64,000 nt of DNA from Rhodospirillaceae bacterium (GCA_029243545.1 JAQWRV010000017.1:33553-97552); one strand, 5' to 3'. Positions 45,347 through 56,146 are shown, counted from the stretch's first letter. The notes: generated by a model from the letters alone, not told the origin. A program made the numbers and translations.

Positions 45347-45404
45347 TGTTCCAAACGGGGGTGGGCCCTAGGGTGAAGGACACCACTTCCTTTATGAGGT
45401 CTTC

Positions 45405-46889
45405 ATGAAAGTATTGTTCTCTAAACTGACTCGTCCGGCTAAAGGCGCGGTCGCACTCGGCGTTTCTGCTGGCGGCAAGCTCGGCAAAACCGGGCAGGCG
45501 GTGGACCGGGCCACGGGCGGGGCTTTGTCCGCGGCAATGAAGGCGGCCAATTTCAAGGGCGAGTCCGGCAAGACAGTATCTGTTTACGCACCGCCGCGCT
45601 CGAAACTCACCCGTGTCGTCGCGGTTGGTTTGGGCAAGGCTAAAGAAATAACGGCTCAATCCGCCGAAGAAGCAGGCGCTGCCCTATACGGCGCTCTCTC
45701 CAAAGAGCCCCGCGCTACAGTAGTGCTGGACGACCTTAAAGGCGCTGCTATTGATGTGGGTCATATGGCGGCGGCTGTTGCCTCTGGCCTCGTGCTTAAG
45801 TCCTACCGTTTTGATAAGTACCGCACCCAAGAAAAACCGGCGGCTAAACCCAAGCTCAAAACCGTTGCTGTAGCGACGCCCGACGTGGTCGGGGCTCGCG
45901 CAGCCTATTGTGTGCAAGAAGCCATCAACGACGGTGTGACCCTGACCCGCAACCTCGTCAGCGAACCACCCAACGTGCTTAATCCAATCGCGTTTGCCGA
46001 CATCGCCAAAGGCCTTGCCGGTGGCGGCCTCAAAGTAAAAGTGCTCAGCCCGAAGGAGATGGAAAAGCTCGGCATGGGAGCGCTTCTGGGTGTGGCCCAA
46101 GGGTCCGTCAATGAACCCCGCATGGTCGTGTTTGAGTGGAGCGGCGGCGGTAAGAAAGACCCAACCTTGGCTTTCGTCGGCAAAGGTGTGTGTTTTGATT
46201 CCGGCGGTATCAGCCTCAAGCCGGGCGCCGGAATGTGGGATATGAAGTGGGATATGGGCGGCGCTGGTGTGGTAACCGGCTTAATGAAAGCGCTGGCTGG
46301 TCGGAAAGCTAAGGTCAACGCCGTCGGTGTGATCGGGCTGGTCGAGAATATGCCCGACGGTAAGGCGCAGCGCCCTGGCGACGTGGTGACATCCGCAGAT
46401 GGCCAGACCATTGAAGTTTTAAATACAGACGCGGAAGGCCGCCTCGTCCTGGCCGATGCCCTTTGGTATGTGCAGGAACACTTCAAGCCTGATCTCATCG
46501 TAGATCTGGCAACGTTGACCGGTGCGGTTATTGCGGCGCTGGCAGAGCATTACGCCGGACTGTTCTCAAATGATGATGAATTAGCAGACCAACTCTCTGC
46601 GTCCGGTCAGTCCGTGCAAGAGCGCTTGTGGCGCATGCCCATGGGGCCCGAGTACGACAAGCTCATCAATTCACCCATTGCTGATATGAAGAACCTAGGT
46701 GGCCGCTACGCTGGCGCTACCACAGCGGCTCAATTTCTTGAGCGTTTTATTAAAAAAGGCACGCCGTGGGCGCATCTGGATATCGCCGGGGTCACTTGGG
46801 CCGAGTCTGATAGGTCACTCAACGCCAGAGGCGCTACAGGCTACGGCGTGCGGCTGCTCAACCGTTTCGTCGCTGATAATTACGAATAG
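45405..46889 (+). CDS. pepA: Leucyl aminopeptidase
   Basis: PepA is a hexameric M17 aminopeptidase with two metal ions that removes N-terminal residues, and in some bacteria binds DNA. The 494 residues include the N-terminal alpha/beta domain and the catalytic domain with FVGKGVCFDSGGISLKPG (Lys and Asp metal/active-site residues), WDMGGAGVV and the signature NTDAEGRLVLADAL. An AGG lies near the ATG. It is divergent from the molybdenum hydroxylase gene. Its stop (TAG) lies 18 bases before the end of a convergent broken gene. Confidence 0.96.
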   Translation: MKVLFSKLTRPAKGAVALGVSAGGKLGKTGQAVDRATGGALSAAMKAANFKGESGKTVSVYAPPRSKLTRVVAVGLGKAKEITAQSAEEAGAALYGALSKEPRATVVLDDLKGAAIDVGHMAAAVASGLVLKSYRFDKYRTQEKPAAKPKLKTVAVATPDVVGARAAYCVQEAINDGVTLTRNLVSEPPNVLNPIAFADIAKGLAGGGLKVKVLSPKEMEKLGMGALLGVAQGSVNEPRMVVFEWSGGGKKDPTLAFVGKGVCFDSGGISLKPGAGMWDMKWDMGGAGVVTGLMKALAGRKAKVNAVGVIGLVENMPDGKAQRPGDVVTSADGQTIEVLNTDAEGRLVLADALWYVQEHFKPDLIVDLATLTGAVIAALAEHYAGLFSNDDELADQLSASGQSVQERLWRMPMGPEYDKLINSPIADMKNLGGRYAGATTAAQFLERFIKKGTPWAHLDIAGVTWAESDRSLNARGATGYGVRLLNRFVADNYE

Positions 46890-46907
46890 ACTAGGTTAGG
46901 CATAGGT

Positions 46908-47209
46908 TTAGCGCACGCCTGGGCGGGTGCGCTTGGCCAGCTTGAATGCGCAGACGTATAAGGCGTGTCTTTGATTCCTGGGTCTCCCTTGGCATCAAGA
47001 TTCGTAAAGAACTCGGCTACTTCAGCCGCGCGGATTTCTGACTCAGCGCCACGGAATAGGCCTTTGTCGCCGGTCTTGAACTTATGGTACTTGAACAGTT
47101 CCATCTTCGGATTCGTTGACGTCGACACCTACCACCCTTTGTAGTCGGCCCCGTGTTTGCCCATAAAGGCCTGAAAGTGGTCAAAAATATCCGATTTAGA
47201 TTTAGCCAT
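46908..47209 (-). pseudogene. Small conserved gene broken by TAG and a frameshift
   Basis: An ATG at 47209 follows AGGA at seven bases. The frame reads MAKSKSDIFDHFQAFMGKHG to GADYKGW, then TAG (47129-47131), then continues as NPKMELFKYHKFKTGDKG and AAEVAEFFTNLDAKGDPGIK. Near DTPYT (about 46960) similarity passes to the next frame, VCAFKLAKRTRPGVR, ending at TAA 46908. A Tyr-to-stop change (expected GWYVG) and a one-base indel would restore an intact protein of about 100 residues. It resembles small proteins with a YVGxxxNPKxxLF core. Inactive most likely. Confidence 0.75.
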
Positions 47210-47469
47210 TTTCTCGTCCTTCGCCGTATCTTGATAGATTAACACTATCGACTCGAGACGACTACCTTTGATAATAATTAAGTTATATGTTTCAACTTTT
47301 ACGAATAATCTGTTGAACAATTGGTACGCACAATCTTTCATGTGTACGCCGCGCCTCGCGGTTTGATCGATTCATCAACGCATCACGAACCTAGTGGTTG
47401 CGTTTTTATAGGGCGAACAGTTAAACGACCTCTTAGCTTGTTTCCCGCCCTTCCGGAGTAGTGTTTTTG

Positions 47470-48690
47470 ATGCCCGATCTCGTTCGCCCTTTTGCGGCCC
47501 TGCGTCCTCTGCCTGACACCGCTTCAGCTGTAGCCGCCCCGCCCTATGACGTCCTGAACACCGAGGAAGCGCGGGCCCGCGCTGCAGGCCGCCCGGACAG
47601 TTTTTTGCATATCTCCAAGCCTGAGATCGATTTACCCAAAGGCACGGATGTCTATGCGCCTGAGATTTATGCCAAGGGTGCGGAGAACCTGGACCGGTTA
47701 GTGGCAGACGGCGTGCTCATGCGTGAAGCGAAGCCGTGCTATTACGCCTACCGCCTGACCATGGGCGATCATGTCCAGACCGGTGTCGCCATGGTGGCAT
47801 CGGCGGCGGCATATGACGCCAATGATATCCGCAAACACGAATTTACCCGGCCCAAGAAGGAAAACGACCGGGTCAACCAAATCACTGCGCTCAATGCGCA
47901 AACCGGCCCAGTGTTGTTGGCGTACAAAGCATCTGATGCCGTCAAAGCGGTGTTGGACGATGTAACAGCCTGCGCGCCAACGTATGACGTCACGGCAGAC
48001 GACGGCGTAGGCCATACCATCTGGGTGATTGATAACGACGATCAAATTGCTGGGTTGTCTCGTGCGTTCAACGCCATGCCGGCATTATATATTGCCGACG
48101 GTCATCACCGCTCTGCAGCGGGCTCGCGCGTCGCCAAAACGAAACCGGAAACGGAAAGCGCCCAGTATTTTCTCACCGTCGCTTATGCCGATAATGAAAT
48201 GCACATTCTCGACTACAGCCGCGTGGTCAAAGACTTGAACGGGTACACGGCGGAAGACCTGTTGGCTAAAATCGGCGAACGCTTCGATGTGGTTCGCGCT
48301 GACGCCCAAGCCAAACCCGTAAAACCGACGCAGTTTGGTCTGTACCTGGGCGGTACCTGGTACACGCTCGACCTGCATGACGACTATGTTCTCGATGATC
48401 CGGTTGGCCGGCTCGATGTGAGCCTGCTCCATGCCAATCTCATCGAACCTTTGCTCGGCATTTCAGACCCGCGCACGGACGAGCGGATTGATTTCGTTGG
48501 CGGTATTCGTGGCATGGAAGGGCTCGAGAAGCGCGTTGATAGCGGCGAGATGGCGGTCGCGTTTGCGTTGTATCCCGCCAGCATGGCTGACCTCATGGCT
48601 GTTGCCGATGCGGGTGAGGTCATGCCGCCTAAATCTACCTGGTTCGAACCCAAACTGGCGGATGGGTTGTTGAGTCATGTGCTGGACTGA
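47470..48690 (+). CDS. DUF1015-family protein
   Basis: From ATG 47470 (GGAG eleven bases upstream) the protein has 406 residues. It starts LVRPFAALRPLPDTASAVAA, the family's start, with PPYDVLNTEEAR, then KHEFTRPKKENDRVNQI, the signature YIADGHHRSAAGSRVAK near residue 215 and, at the end, LPPKSTWFEPK-like MPPKSTWFEPKLADGL. DUF1015 proteins are widespread; in some bacteria they sit with serine metabolism or ParB/sulfiredoxin-like functions, but no activity can be claimed. The ADGHH motif suggests a nucleotide- or metal-binding site. Confidence 0.9.
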   Translation: MPDLVRPFAALRPLPDTASAVAAPPYDVLNTEEARARAAGRPDSFLHISKPEIDLPKGTDVYAPEIYAKGAENLDRLVADGVLMREAKPCYYAYRLTMGDHVQTGVAMVASAAAYDANDIRKHEFTRPKKENDRVNQITALNAQTGPVLLAYKASDAVKAVLDDVTACAPTYDVTADDGVGHTIWVIDNDDQIAGLSRAFNAMPALYIADGHHRSAAGSRVAKTKPETESAQYFLTVAYADNEMHILDYSRVVKDLNGYTAEDLLAKIGERFDVVRADAQAKPVKPTQFGLYLGGTWYTLDLHDDYVLDDPVGRLDVSLLHANLIEPLLGISDPRTDERIDFVGGIRGMEGLEKRVDSGEMAVAFALYPASMADLMAVADAGEVMPPKSTWFEPKLADGLLSHVLD

Positions 48691-49524
48691 CTATGCGTTG
48701 GACTGAAAATGGAGGAGCGCATGAACCCTAGCCGCTCACACTTGGTCAGCCACACTTAACTAAGTTAAATATCTGCATCCTCTTTGCTTTTGCCAATGTG
48801 TTTAATTCTATCAATGCATTTATAGTTGCCATGGTTGCGCCGGGGTAATTATCTGATTTCAACTCATTCATAGCGGCCATGGTCATTCTTGTTGTCTTGA
48901 TCAATATTCTCCGTATTTAAAATAGAGTTAGCCGGCGCCACGCCGCAGACACGTTGGGTCAGTTGTTGAAGTCTGGGTTTTTAGGTTTTCCAGACGTTAT
49001 ATTCCGCTCTGTCTTGGTGTTTGTTGTATTTGAAAATTTCACAAATCGTATCCATTTCAGCTCGGTTTTGGGACAAGTCTTTCCAATTGTACGACACTAT
49101 GACGGCGTGTTTTCTAATGCTGTGAGGGTATGACTTGGCACTCAATTGTCTGTTTGCCGTTGTTCTGCGGGTCATCATTGCGGCAAAAGTCGGAATGTTT
49201 ACACAAGACGTCAAAATCCAGAATCAAATCGAACCAACTTTAAGCACTTGGATTTTCTTCTTCTCCCGGTTCGTAGGTTCATTCTTCATGTGCTTCGGAT
49301 GGTGGGGCATTGTGATCGACATACAAACTTCATCGTCTGTTGTCTGCAATATGAATTTCAATGAAAGCCTGCGCCCTTTCTTTCTCTACAGTACGATTAC
49401 TGTTCTACTACCGTGTATCTACGGCATGCACGTTGCATTTTATGAAACCGTGCACGCCTTCTGCATTGGGCAGAAGCGTGCAGATGAAAAGTCATCACGA
49501 TGACATCAAACCTCGGATAAAAAA
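48691..49524. other. AT-richer region without a confident gene
   Basis: About 830 bases between the DUF1015 gene and miaA with more A and T than its surroundings. It holds a 12-codon ORF (ATG 48721, MNPSRSHLVSHT) with an excellent GGAGGAG upstream; a 77-codon minus-strand ORF (48981-49214), whose end reads ICEIFKYNKHQDRAEYNVWK and looks protein-like but is not recognised; and a 122-codon plus-strand ORF (49135-49503) with three hydrophobic stretches. None has a family match. It may contain decayed genes. Confidence 0.4.
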
Positions 49525-50457
49525 TTGATTCGCATCCTTCTCATTTCCGGGCCGACGGCCAGTGGTAAGTCGGGCTTGGCACTGCGGGTTGCGGAAGAGC
49601 TCGACGGTGTTGTCGTCAACGCAGACAGCATGCAGGTCTACGCCGACCTACGCGTGTTAACGGCGCGGCCGAGTACTGAAGATGAAGCACGCGCGCCACA
49701 CAAACTCTATGGCAACCGCGATGGCGCTGAAGCCTGCACGGCGGCGGATTGGGCAAACGACGCAGCAGAAGAAATCCAAAAGGCCCGCGAGGCCGGTCAA
49801 CAGCCGATCGTCGTTGGCGGAACGGGTCTTTATATAAAGACATTGCTGGAGGGGATTGCCGCTATCCCTGATATTCCGGTTGGGGTGCGTGAAGCCGGAC
49901 GGCGCTTGCGGTTAGAGCACGGCAACGACGCCCTCTATCAAAGCCTCAAAGACAAAGACCCCGAAGGGGCGGAAAAACTGAAACCCAAAGACCGCCAGCG
50001 GGTGTTGCGCGCCTGGGAGGTGGCGGAGGCTACCGGCACGCCGCTGCATGTGTGGCAGAAGAAACCATCCACGCCTCTGCTGCCCGACGCCCAGTTTTTC
50101 TCAGTGTTGTTCGAGCCTGACCGTGAGACCCTTTACGCCGCCTGCGATAGCCGTTTTGACGCCATGCTCGAAGCGGGTGCCTTGGGTGAAGTTGAGGTTC
50201 TCATAGAAAGAAACCTCAATCCGTCCCTTCCGGTGATGAAAGCCCTTGGGGTGCCCGAATTGGCAGCGTTCCTGGCTGGCGATATCACCCAAGAGGAGGC
50301 TGTCACCAAGGCTCAGCAACACACACGCAACTACGCCAAGCGCCAGACAACCTGGTTTCGGACTCAATTTAATGCGTCTGGAACTATTCCTGAGCAATAT
50401 TCAGATAGTTTATTCCAGGAAATCTTTCCAATAATTCGTCAGTTTTTGTTGACCTAG
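49525..50457 (+). CDS. miaA: tRNA dimethylallyltransferase
   Basis: MiaA adds dimethylallyl from DMAPP to A37 of tRNAs reading U-initial codons. The 310-residue protein starts at TTG 49525 and has the P-loop LISGPTASGKSGLAL, then NADSMQVYADLRVLTARPS, KLYG, PIVVGGTGLYIKTLLEGIA and DRQRVLRAWEV. The C-terminal QQHTRNYAKRQTTWFR helix is present. Clustering with the ilv genes is typical for Rhodospirillales-like genomes. A terminator follows the gene. Confidence 0.97.
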   Translation: MIRILLISGPTASGKSGLALRVAEELDGVVVNADSMQVYADLRVLTARPSTEDEARAPHKLYGNRDGAEACTAADWANDAAEEIQKAREAGQQPIVVGGTGLYIKTLLEGIAAIPDIPVGVREAGRRLRLEHGNDALYQSLKDKDPEGAEKLKPKDRQRVLRAWEVAEATGTPLHVWQKKPSTPLLPDAQFFSVLFEPDRETLYAACDSRFDAMLEAGALGEVEVLIERNLNPSLPVMKALGVPELAAFLAGDITQEEAVTKAQQHTRNYAKRQTTWFRTQFNASGTIPEQYSDSLFQEIFPIIRQFLLT

Positions 50458-50487
50458 CCCTTATCTGTTGTTAATTACCCTGGCTTT

Positions 50488-50516
50488 CCGCCTCCGATTG
50501 GGGGCGGTTTGTCTTT
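50488..50516 (+). terminator. Rho-independent terminator after miaA
   Basis: CCGCCTCC-GATT-GGGGGCGG forms an eight-pair stem (one G-T pair) at 50488-50507 and is followed by TTTGTCTTT. It lies 30 bases after the miaA stop and 68 bases before ilvB, so the ilv genes probably have their own promoter, or this is an attenuator; no leader peptide with repeated Leu/Val/Ile codons is seen. Confidence 0.7.
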
Positions 50517-50584
50517 ATATGGGATGCCATAGTGCCAATAAGGTCCTGAATAGGGCGGCGCTTTAGTCCAAGGATCGGTACGCA

Positions 50585-52384
50585 ATGCCACGGGATACGC
50601 TCGAAGGGCGCCGCATGAACGGCGCTAAGATTTTACTGAAAGCGCTCCAAGAGCAGGGTGTGGAGGTCGTCTTCGGCTACCCCGGCGGCGCTGTGCTGCC
50701 GATCTATGATGAGATCTTCAAGCAGAATCAGGTCCGGCACATTCTGGTCCGCCATGAGCAGGGTGCGGTGCATGCGGCTGAGGGTTATGCCCGCTCCACC
50801 GGCAAGGTCGGTGTGGTGCTGGTCACTTCGGGCCCGGGCGCGACCAACGCGGTGACCGGTTTGACTGACGCGCTGATGGATTCTGTGCCGGTGGTTTGCC
50901 TGACTGGGCAGGTGCCGACGCATCTCATCGGTAACGATGCCTTTCAGGAAGCCGACACGGTGGGCATCACTCGGCCCTGCACGAAACATAACTATCTTGT
51001 GAAAGACGCCAACAAGCTGGCCAAGATCGTGCACGAAGCGTTTTACGTGGCCCGGTCCGGACGGCCCGGCCCGGTTGTGGTGGATTTGCCCAAAGATGTG
51101 GTGATGGAAATAGGCGCTTACTCGACAGCGCCGCGCGGGATCAAACGTCAGCAGCATAAGACCTACCGGCCGGCCCATTCGCCTGACCCGGCCTCAATCG
51201 AGGCAGCGGTTGATTTGATGATCAATGCTGACAAGCCGTTGTTCTATACTGGTGGTGGCGTGATTAACGCCGGACCCGCCGCGGCAAATACGCTGCGCCA
51301 GTTGGTCAAGGAAACAGGCTTCCCGATTACATCGACCTTGATGGGGCTTGGGTCTTATCCCGCATCGGGCAAAAACTGGCTCGGCATGGTTGGCATGCAT
51401 GGAACGTATGAATCCAACTGGGCGATGCATGACTGCGATGTGATGATCAATATTGGGGCGCGTTTCGACGACCGGGTGACTGGCAATCTGAAACATTTCT
51501 CCCCCAACTCCCATAAGATTCACGTGGATATTGATTCCTCGTCCGTCAATAAGAATGTGATCGTTGATGTGCCAATCATTGGCGACGCTGGTGTGGCATT
51601 GTCGGCCATACTGAAGCTATGGAAAGAGCGCAAAGCCCAGCGTAAAGCGCCAAGCAAAACCAAAGCGCTGAAAGCATGGTGGATGGACATTGAAAAATGG
51701 AAGAGTCGCGATTGTTTGGCGTTCCGCCAAGGCAAGAAGACGATTAAACCGCAATACGCCATCCAACGCCTGTTTGAGCTGACCAAGAAACGCAAAACGT
51801 TCATCACCACGGAAGTGGGTCAGCACCAGATGTGGGCGGCACAGTTCTACCGGTTTGATAAACCGAACCGATGGATGACGTCTGGTGGTCTCGGCACGAT
51901 GGGTTATGGATTGCCAGCGGCCATCGGCGTGCAACTGGGTAATCCCGATGGCTTGGTCATTGATATCGCCGGTGAGGCCTCGATCCTGATGAATATTCAA
52001 GAGCTATCGACGGCGGTTCAGTACCGGTTGCCGGTTAAGCTTTTCATCATCAACAACCAGTACATGGGTATGGTCCGTCAGTGGCAGGAGTTGCTGCACG
52101 GCGGGCGCTATTCCGAGAGCTATACAGACTCCCTGCCAGATTTCGTCAAACTGGCAGACGCCTATGGCATGGCGGGACTGCGGGTCACGGACCCGGCCAA
52201 AGTCGACGATACTATTAAAGAGATGATGGCCATTGATGGTCCCGTGATTGTGGATGTCTGCGTCGATCAGAAAGAGAATTGCTTCCCGATGATTCCGTCG
52301 GGCGCGCCCCACAATGAAATGTTATTGGGGCCCGACGACGACGCCAACCGGACGGTTTCAGAAGAAGGCATGGTCCTGGTCTAG
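50585..52384 (+). CDS. ilvB: Acetolactate synthase large subunit
   Basis: This thiamine-diphosphate enzyme condenses pyruvate with pyruvate or 2-ketobutyrate at the start of branched-chain amino-acid synthesis. The 599 residues include the catalytic Glu in RHEQGAVHAAEGYAR, the central FAD-binding domain and the ThDP-binding segment DIAGEASILMNIQEL to NNQYMGMVRQWQ (DGD/DGE-type motif reads AGEAS). AAGGA precedes ATG 50585; an ATG at 50618 is an alternative. It is followed at 51 bases by its regulatory subunit gene. Confidence 0.95.
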   Translation: MPRDTLEGRRMNGAKILLKALQEQGVEVVFGYPGGAVLPIYDEIFKQNQVRHILVRHEQGAVHAAEGYARSTGKVGVVLVTSGPGATNAVTGLTDALMDSVPVVCLTGQVPTHLIGNDAFQEADTVGITRPCTKHNYLVKDANKLAKIVHEAFYVARSGRPGPVVVDLPKDVVMEIGAYSTAPRGIKRQQHKTYRPAHSPDPASIEAAVDLMINADKPLFYTGGGVINAGPAAANTLRQLVKETGFPITSTLMGLGSYPASGKNWLGMVGMHGTYESNWAMHDCDVMINIGARFDDRVTGNLKHFSPNSHKIHVDIDSSSVNKNVIVDVPIIGDAGVALSAILKLWKERKAQRKAPSKTKALKAWWMDIEKWKSRDCLAFRQGKKTIKPQYAIQRLFELTKKRKTFITTEVGQHQMWAAQFYRFDKPNRWMTSGGLGTMGYGLPAAIGVQLGNPDGLVIDIAGEASILMNIQELSTAVQYRLPVKLFIINNQYMGMVRQWQELLHGGRYSESYTDSLPDFVKLADAYGMAGLRVTDPAKVDDTIKEMMAIDGPVIVDVCVDQKENCFPMIPSGAPHNEMLLGPDDDANRTVSEEGMVLV

Positions 52385-52435
52385 ACAATATATTTTGAGG
52401 TGGCGTTCATCGCCTCCTGTCATGGAGAAACTGCT

Positions 52436-53119
52436 GTGAGCAGCAATATTTACGAAGGCGCAGTGCCGGTTTCGGTTCTGAAGGACACAGATGTTTATCG
52501 ACATACCATCGCGGTTCTAGTGGACAACGAGGCTGGCGTGCTGGCGCGCGTCGTCGGCCTGTTTTCTGGGCGCGGCTACAACATTGAAAGCCTGACCGTG
52601 TCAGTGGTGGACGATGACGTCCAGCTGTCACGCATCAATCTGGTGACATCGGGCACGCGTCAGATTGTCGAACAGATCAAGGCACAGCTTTGCCGCCTGG
52701 TGCCGGTGCATACAGTGAAAGATCTGACAGACGAAGGTCCGTCGGTTGGCCGTGAACTTGCCTTGATCAAAGTGAGTGGGACTGGAGATAATCGTGTAGA
52801 AGCGCTGCGGATCGGCGATATCTTCCGCTGCAATGTGGTTGATTCGACGACAGACTCCTTCGTATTCGAAGTGGTTGGCACTTCGGAGAAGATTGACGCA
52901 TTTATCAACTTGATGAAGCCGCTCGGCCTGGCCGAAGTATCCCGCACAGGTGTAGCGGCCATTGCCCGTGGGTCATCAGGCATGGAAGACAAGGCATCGC
53001 CAAAGCCAAAGGCTAAGAAAACCGTCGCTAAAAAAGTGACGAAAGCGAAAGCAAAAACCTCGCCCAAACGCAAATCGGCCGTTAAGAAGGCCCCATCAAA
53101 ACGAACTAAAAAACGCTAA
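52436..53119 (+). CDS. ilvH: Acetolactate synthase small subunit with a lysine-rich C-terminal tail
   Basis: The regulatory subunit binds valine through ACT domains and activates IlvB. GTG 52436 lies eight bases after GGAG and gives 227 residues. The N-terminal ACT domain (HTIAVLVDNEAGVLARVVGL, FSGRGYNIESLTV) and the C-terminal ALS_ss_C domain (RELALIKVSGTGDNRVEALR) end at about residue 183. Instead of stopping near 165-185, the protein goes on for 42 residues with 17 Lys, 3 Arg and no acidic residue (PKPKAKKTVAKKVTKAK). An in-frame start at 52400 has no fitting ribosome binding site. Confidence 0.95.
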   Translation: MSSNIYEGAVPVSVLKDTDVYRHTIAVLVDNEAGVLARVVGLFSGRGYNIESLTVSVVDDDVQLSRINLVTSGTRQIVEQIKAQLCRLVPVHTVKDLTDEGPSVGRELALIKVSGTGDNRVEALRIGDIFRCNVVDSTTDSFVFEVVGTSEKIDAFINLMKPLGLAEVSRTGVAAIARGSSGMEDKASPKPKAKKTVAKKVTKAKAKTSPKRKSAVKKAPSKRTKKR

Positions 53120-54163
<1,044 letters not shown>

Positions 54164-54604
54164 ACCAGGCCAAACGGGTGTTTTGAGGAAGGGTCAGGTG
54201 TTCGGTCCCTTTTTCATGCGCTATTCCATATGTTTATTGATGGACTTCACCCCCATTTAACCATTATCCGTGCTAAGTTATTGACTTAAGGGGTGGAAAG
54301 TACATTTTAGGCACCACGAACGCCGCATTTATTGGTGCATCCGCGGCGTCAGATGAGGGATAGCCCGTGATCAACCGGGTCACAGACCGCGAAACAGCCT
54401 TTAATTCGACCACTAATGTGGCTGGACTGGGCTTGTTTGGGCAGGTTTCCGGACTTCTCGGACTGCGTCTCACCGACCGGGGGCTGCGACTTAACAGCCT
54501 CTGAGCGTCGTTTGTCACGAGCGATAGACGTTCAGGGGAATAAGCGCAGCACTGTAGTCGCTCGAATGAGCCTTCGTACCTAAATCCCAGTCGTGAGAAG
54601 AACC
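54164..54604. other. Intergenic region between ilvC and leuA
   Basis: About 440 bases. A weak terminator-like hairpin (AAGGG...CCCTT with a T run, 54189-54214) follows ilvC. The rest contains GC-rich segments and small inverted repeats but no ORF with family similarity. It may hold the leuA promoter or a small RNA; nothing specific is recognised. Confidence 0.35.
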
Positions 54605-56146
54605 ATGAATACCAACCGAGTCATCATTTTTGACACCACCCTACGGGACGGCGAGCAGTCTCCCGGAGCTTCTATGAATCGCGAAGAAAAGATTCGTATA
54701 GCCAAACTCTTGGAAGAGATGCGTGTCGACGTCATCGAGGCCGGCTTCGCCATTGCCTCCCAAGGCGACTATGAAGCCATAAAAGCTGTGGCCGAAACTG
54801 TCACCGAGTCCACTGTTGCCAGTTTGGCCCGTGCCGCCAAAGGTGACATCCAACGGGCTGCCGATGCTATTGCCCCGGCTAAGCGCGGTCGTATCCACAC
54901 CTTCATTTCAACTTCGCCTTTACACATGAAGTACAAGCTACAGATGCAGCCGGAAGCGGTCCATCAGGCCGTTATTGATAGCGTATCTTTCGCCCGCAAT
55001 CTAACGGACGATGTTGAGTGGTCAGCAGAGGACGGTTCGCGCACCGAGCATGATTTTCTTTGCCAATGTGTTGAATCCGCTATTGAAGCTGGAGCGACAA
55101 CTATCAATATCCCCGATACGGTCGGCTACACTGTGCCTGATGAGTACCACGCGCTCATTACGATGCTGTGCAACCGGGTGCCAAATATCGATAAGGCGAT
55201 TATCTCCGTGCATTGCCATAACGACTTAGGTTTGGCGGTGGCTAATTCCTTAGCGGCTGTGCAGGCTGGTGCCCGGCAAGTTGAGTGTACCATCAATGGT
55301 TTGGGTGAGCGGGCTGGAAACGCGGCGTTGGAAGAGATCATAATGGCCTTGCGTACCCGTCAGGACCACATGCCTTTCGAAACTGGTATAAATTCTGAGT
55401 TGATTACCAAAGCATCACACATGGTGTCGACCGTTACGGGCATTATGGTGCAGCCCAACAAAGCGATTGTCGGTGCCAATGCGTTTGCCCATGAAAGCGG
55501 CATTCACCAGGATGGCGTTCTTAAGCACGCCGAGACCTATGAGATTATGACGCCTGAGTCCGTCGGTCTGAAAGAATCTAACCTTGTTATGGGTAAGCAT
55601 TCCGGCCGCCATGCCTTCAAGGAGAAACTCAAGGATTTGGGTTATGCCTTGGGCGACAATGCCATGAACGACGCTTTTAAGCGCTTCAAAGACTTAGCCG
55701 ACAAAAAGAAAGAGATTTTTGACGAAGATATTGTCGCTCTCGTCGATGACGAAGTGCGCGATAACGACAGCATTAAGTTCGTGTCGTTGCAGGTGGTCTG
55801 TGGCTCTAAAGTAGAACACCAAACGGCGGAGCTTGAGCTGGATATTGAGGGCGAGATTGTATCCATGACCGCTGACGGTGATGGTCCGGTGGACGCCACT
55901 TTTAATGCTATCAAAGCGCTCACGTTTGCCACCCAGCACTTGCAGCTGTATCAGGTCCATGCTGTGACCGAAGGCGCGGATGCCCAAGCTGAGGTTACCG
56001 TGCGTCTAGAAGAAAATGGCAAGACCGTGATGGGCCAAGGTGCTGATACGGATACCCTGGTGGCGTCTGCGCGGGCTTATATTAATGCGCTCAATAAACT
56101 CATTGTGAAGCGGCAGAGAACGGCGCCCGAAGCGGTGGCTGTATGA
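54605..56146 (+). CDS. leuA: 2-isopropylmalate synthase
   Basis: LeuA condenses acetyl-CoA with 2-ketoisovalerate, committing carbon to leucine, and is inhibited by leucine through its C-terminal domain. ATG 54605 gives 513 residues (GTG 54593 is an alternative). The TIM barrel carries [20 protein letters not shown], the metal-site [17 protein letters not shown] and [14 protein letters not shown]. The linker has [18 protein letters not shown]. The regulatory domain at about 385-505 is complete. It lies after the ilv operon, with a gap long enough for its own promoter. Confidence 0.97.
   Translation: MNTNRVIIFDTTLRDGEQSPGASMNREEKIRIAKLLEEMRVDVIEAGFAIASQGDYEAIKAVAETVTESTVASLARAAKGDIQRAADAIAPAKRGRIHTFISTSPLHMKYKLQMQPEAVHQAVIDSVSFARNLTDDVEWSAEDGSRTEHDFLCQCVESAIEAGATTINIPDTVGYTVPDEYHALITMLCNRVPNIDKAIISVHCHNDLGLAVANSLAAVQAGARQVECTINGLGERAGNAALEEIIMALRTRQDHMPFETGINSELITKASHMVSTVTGIMVQPNKAIVGANAFAHESGIHQDGVLKHAETYEIMTPESVGLKESNLVMGKHSGRHAFKEKLKDLGYALGDNAMNDAFKRFKDLADKKKEIFDEDIVALVDDEVRDNDSIKFVSLQVVCGSKVEHQTAELELDIEGEIVSMTADGDGPVDATFNAIKALTFATQHLQLYQVHAVTEGADAQAEVTVRLEENGKTVMGQGADTDTLVASARAYINALNKLIVKRQRTAPEAVAV

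Noticed and set aside
45240..45659. N-terminal extension of the molybdenum hydroxylase to 921 residues
   Set aside because: The extra 140 residues are not family-like and lie antisense to pepA; ATG 45239 has GGAG at eight bases.
863..47209. Possible recoding of TAG, since three of the four in-frame nonsense codons in broken genes are TAG
   Set aside because: TAG is the ordinary stop of several intact genes here (secreted protease, RND pump, pepA, miaA, ilvB), and most broken genes also carry frameshifts.
49135..49503. Plus-strand 122-codon membrane-protein-like frame before miaA
   Set aside because: Hydrophobic stretches can arise from AT-rich DNA; no ribosome binding site or family match supports it, so it is mentioned only in the region note.
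50458..50584. Classical peptide attenuator for the ilv operon
   Set aside because: A hairpin with a T run is present but no leader peptide rich in Leu, Val or Ile codons was found; it reads better as the miaA terminator.
54273..54518. Minus-strand 81-codon frame between ilvC and leuA
   Set aside because: Low-complexity composition, no ribosome binding site and no family match.
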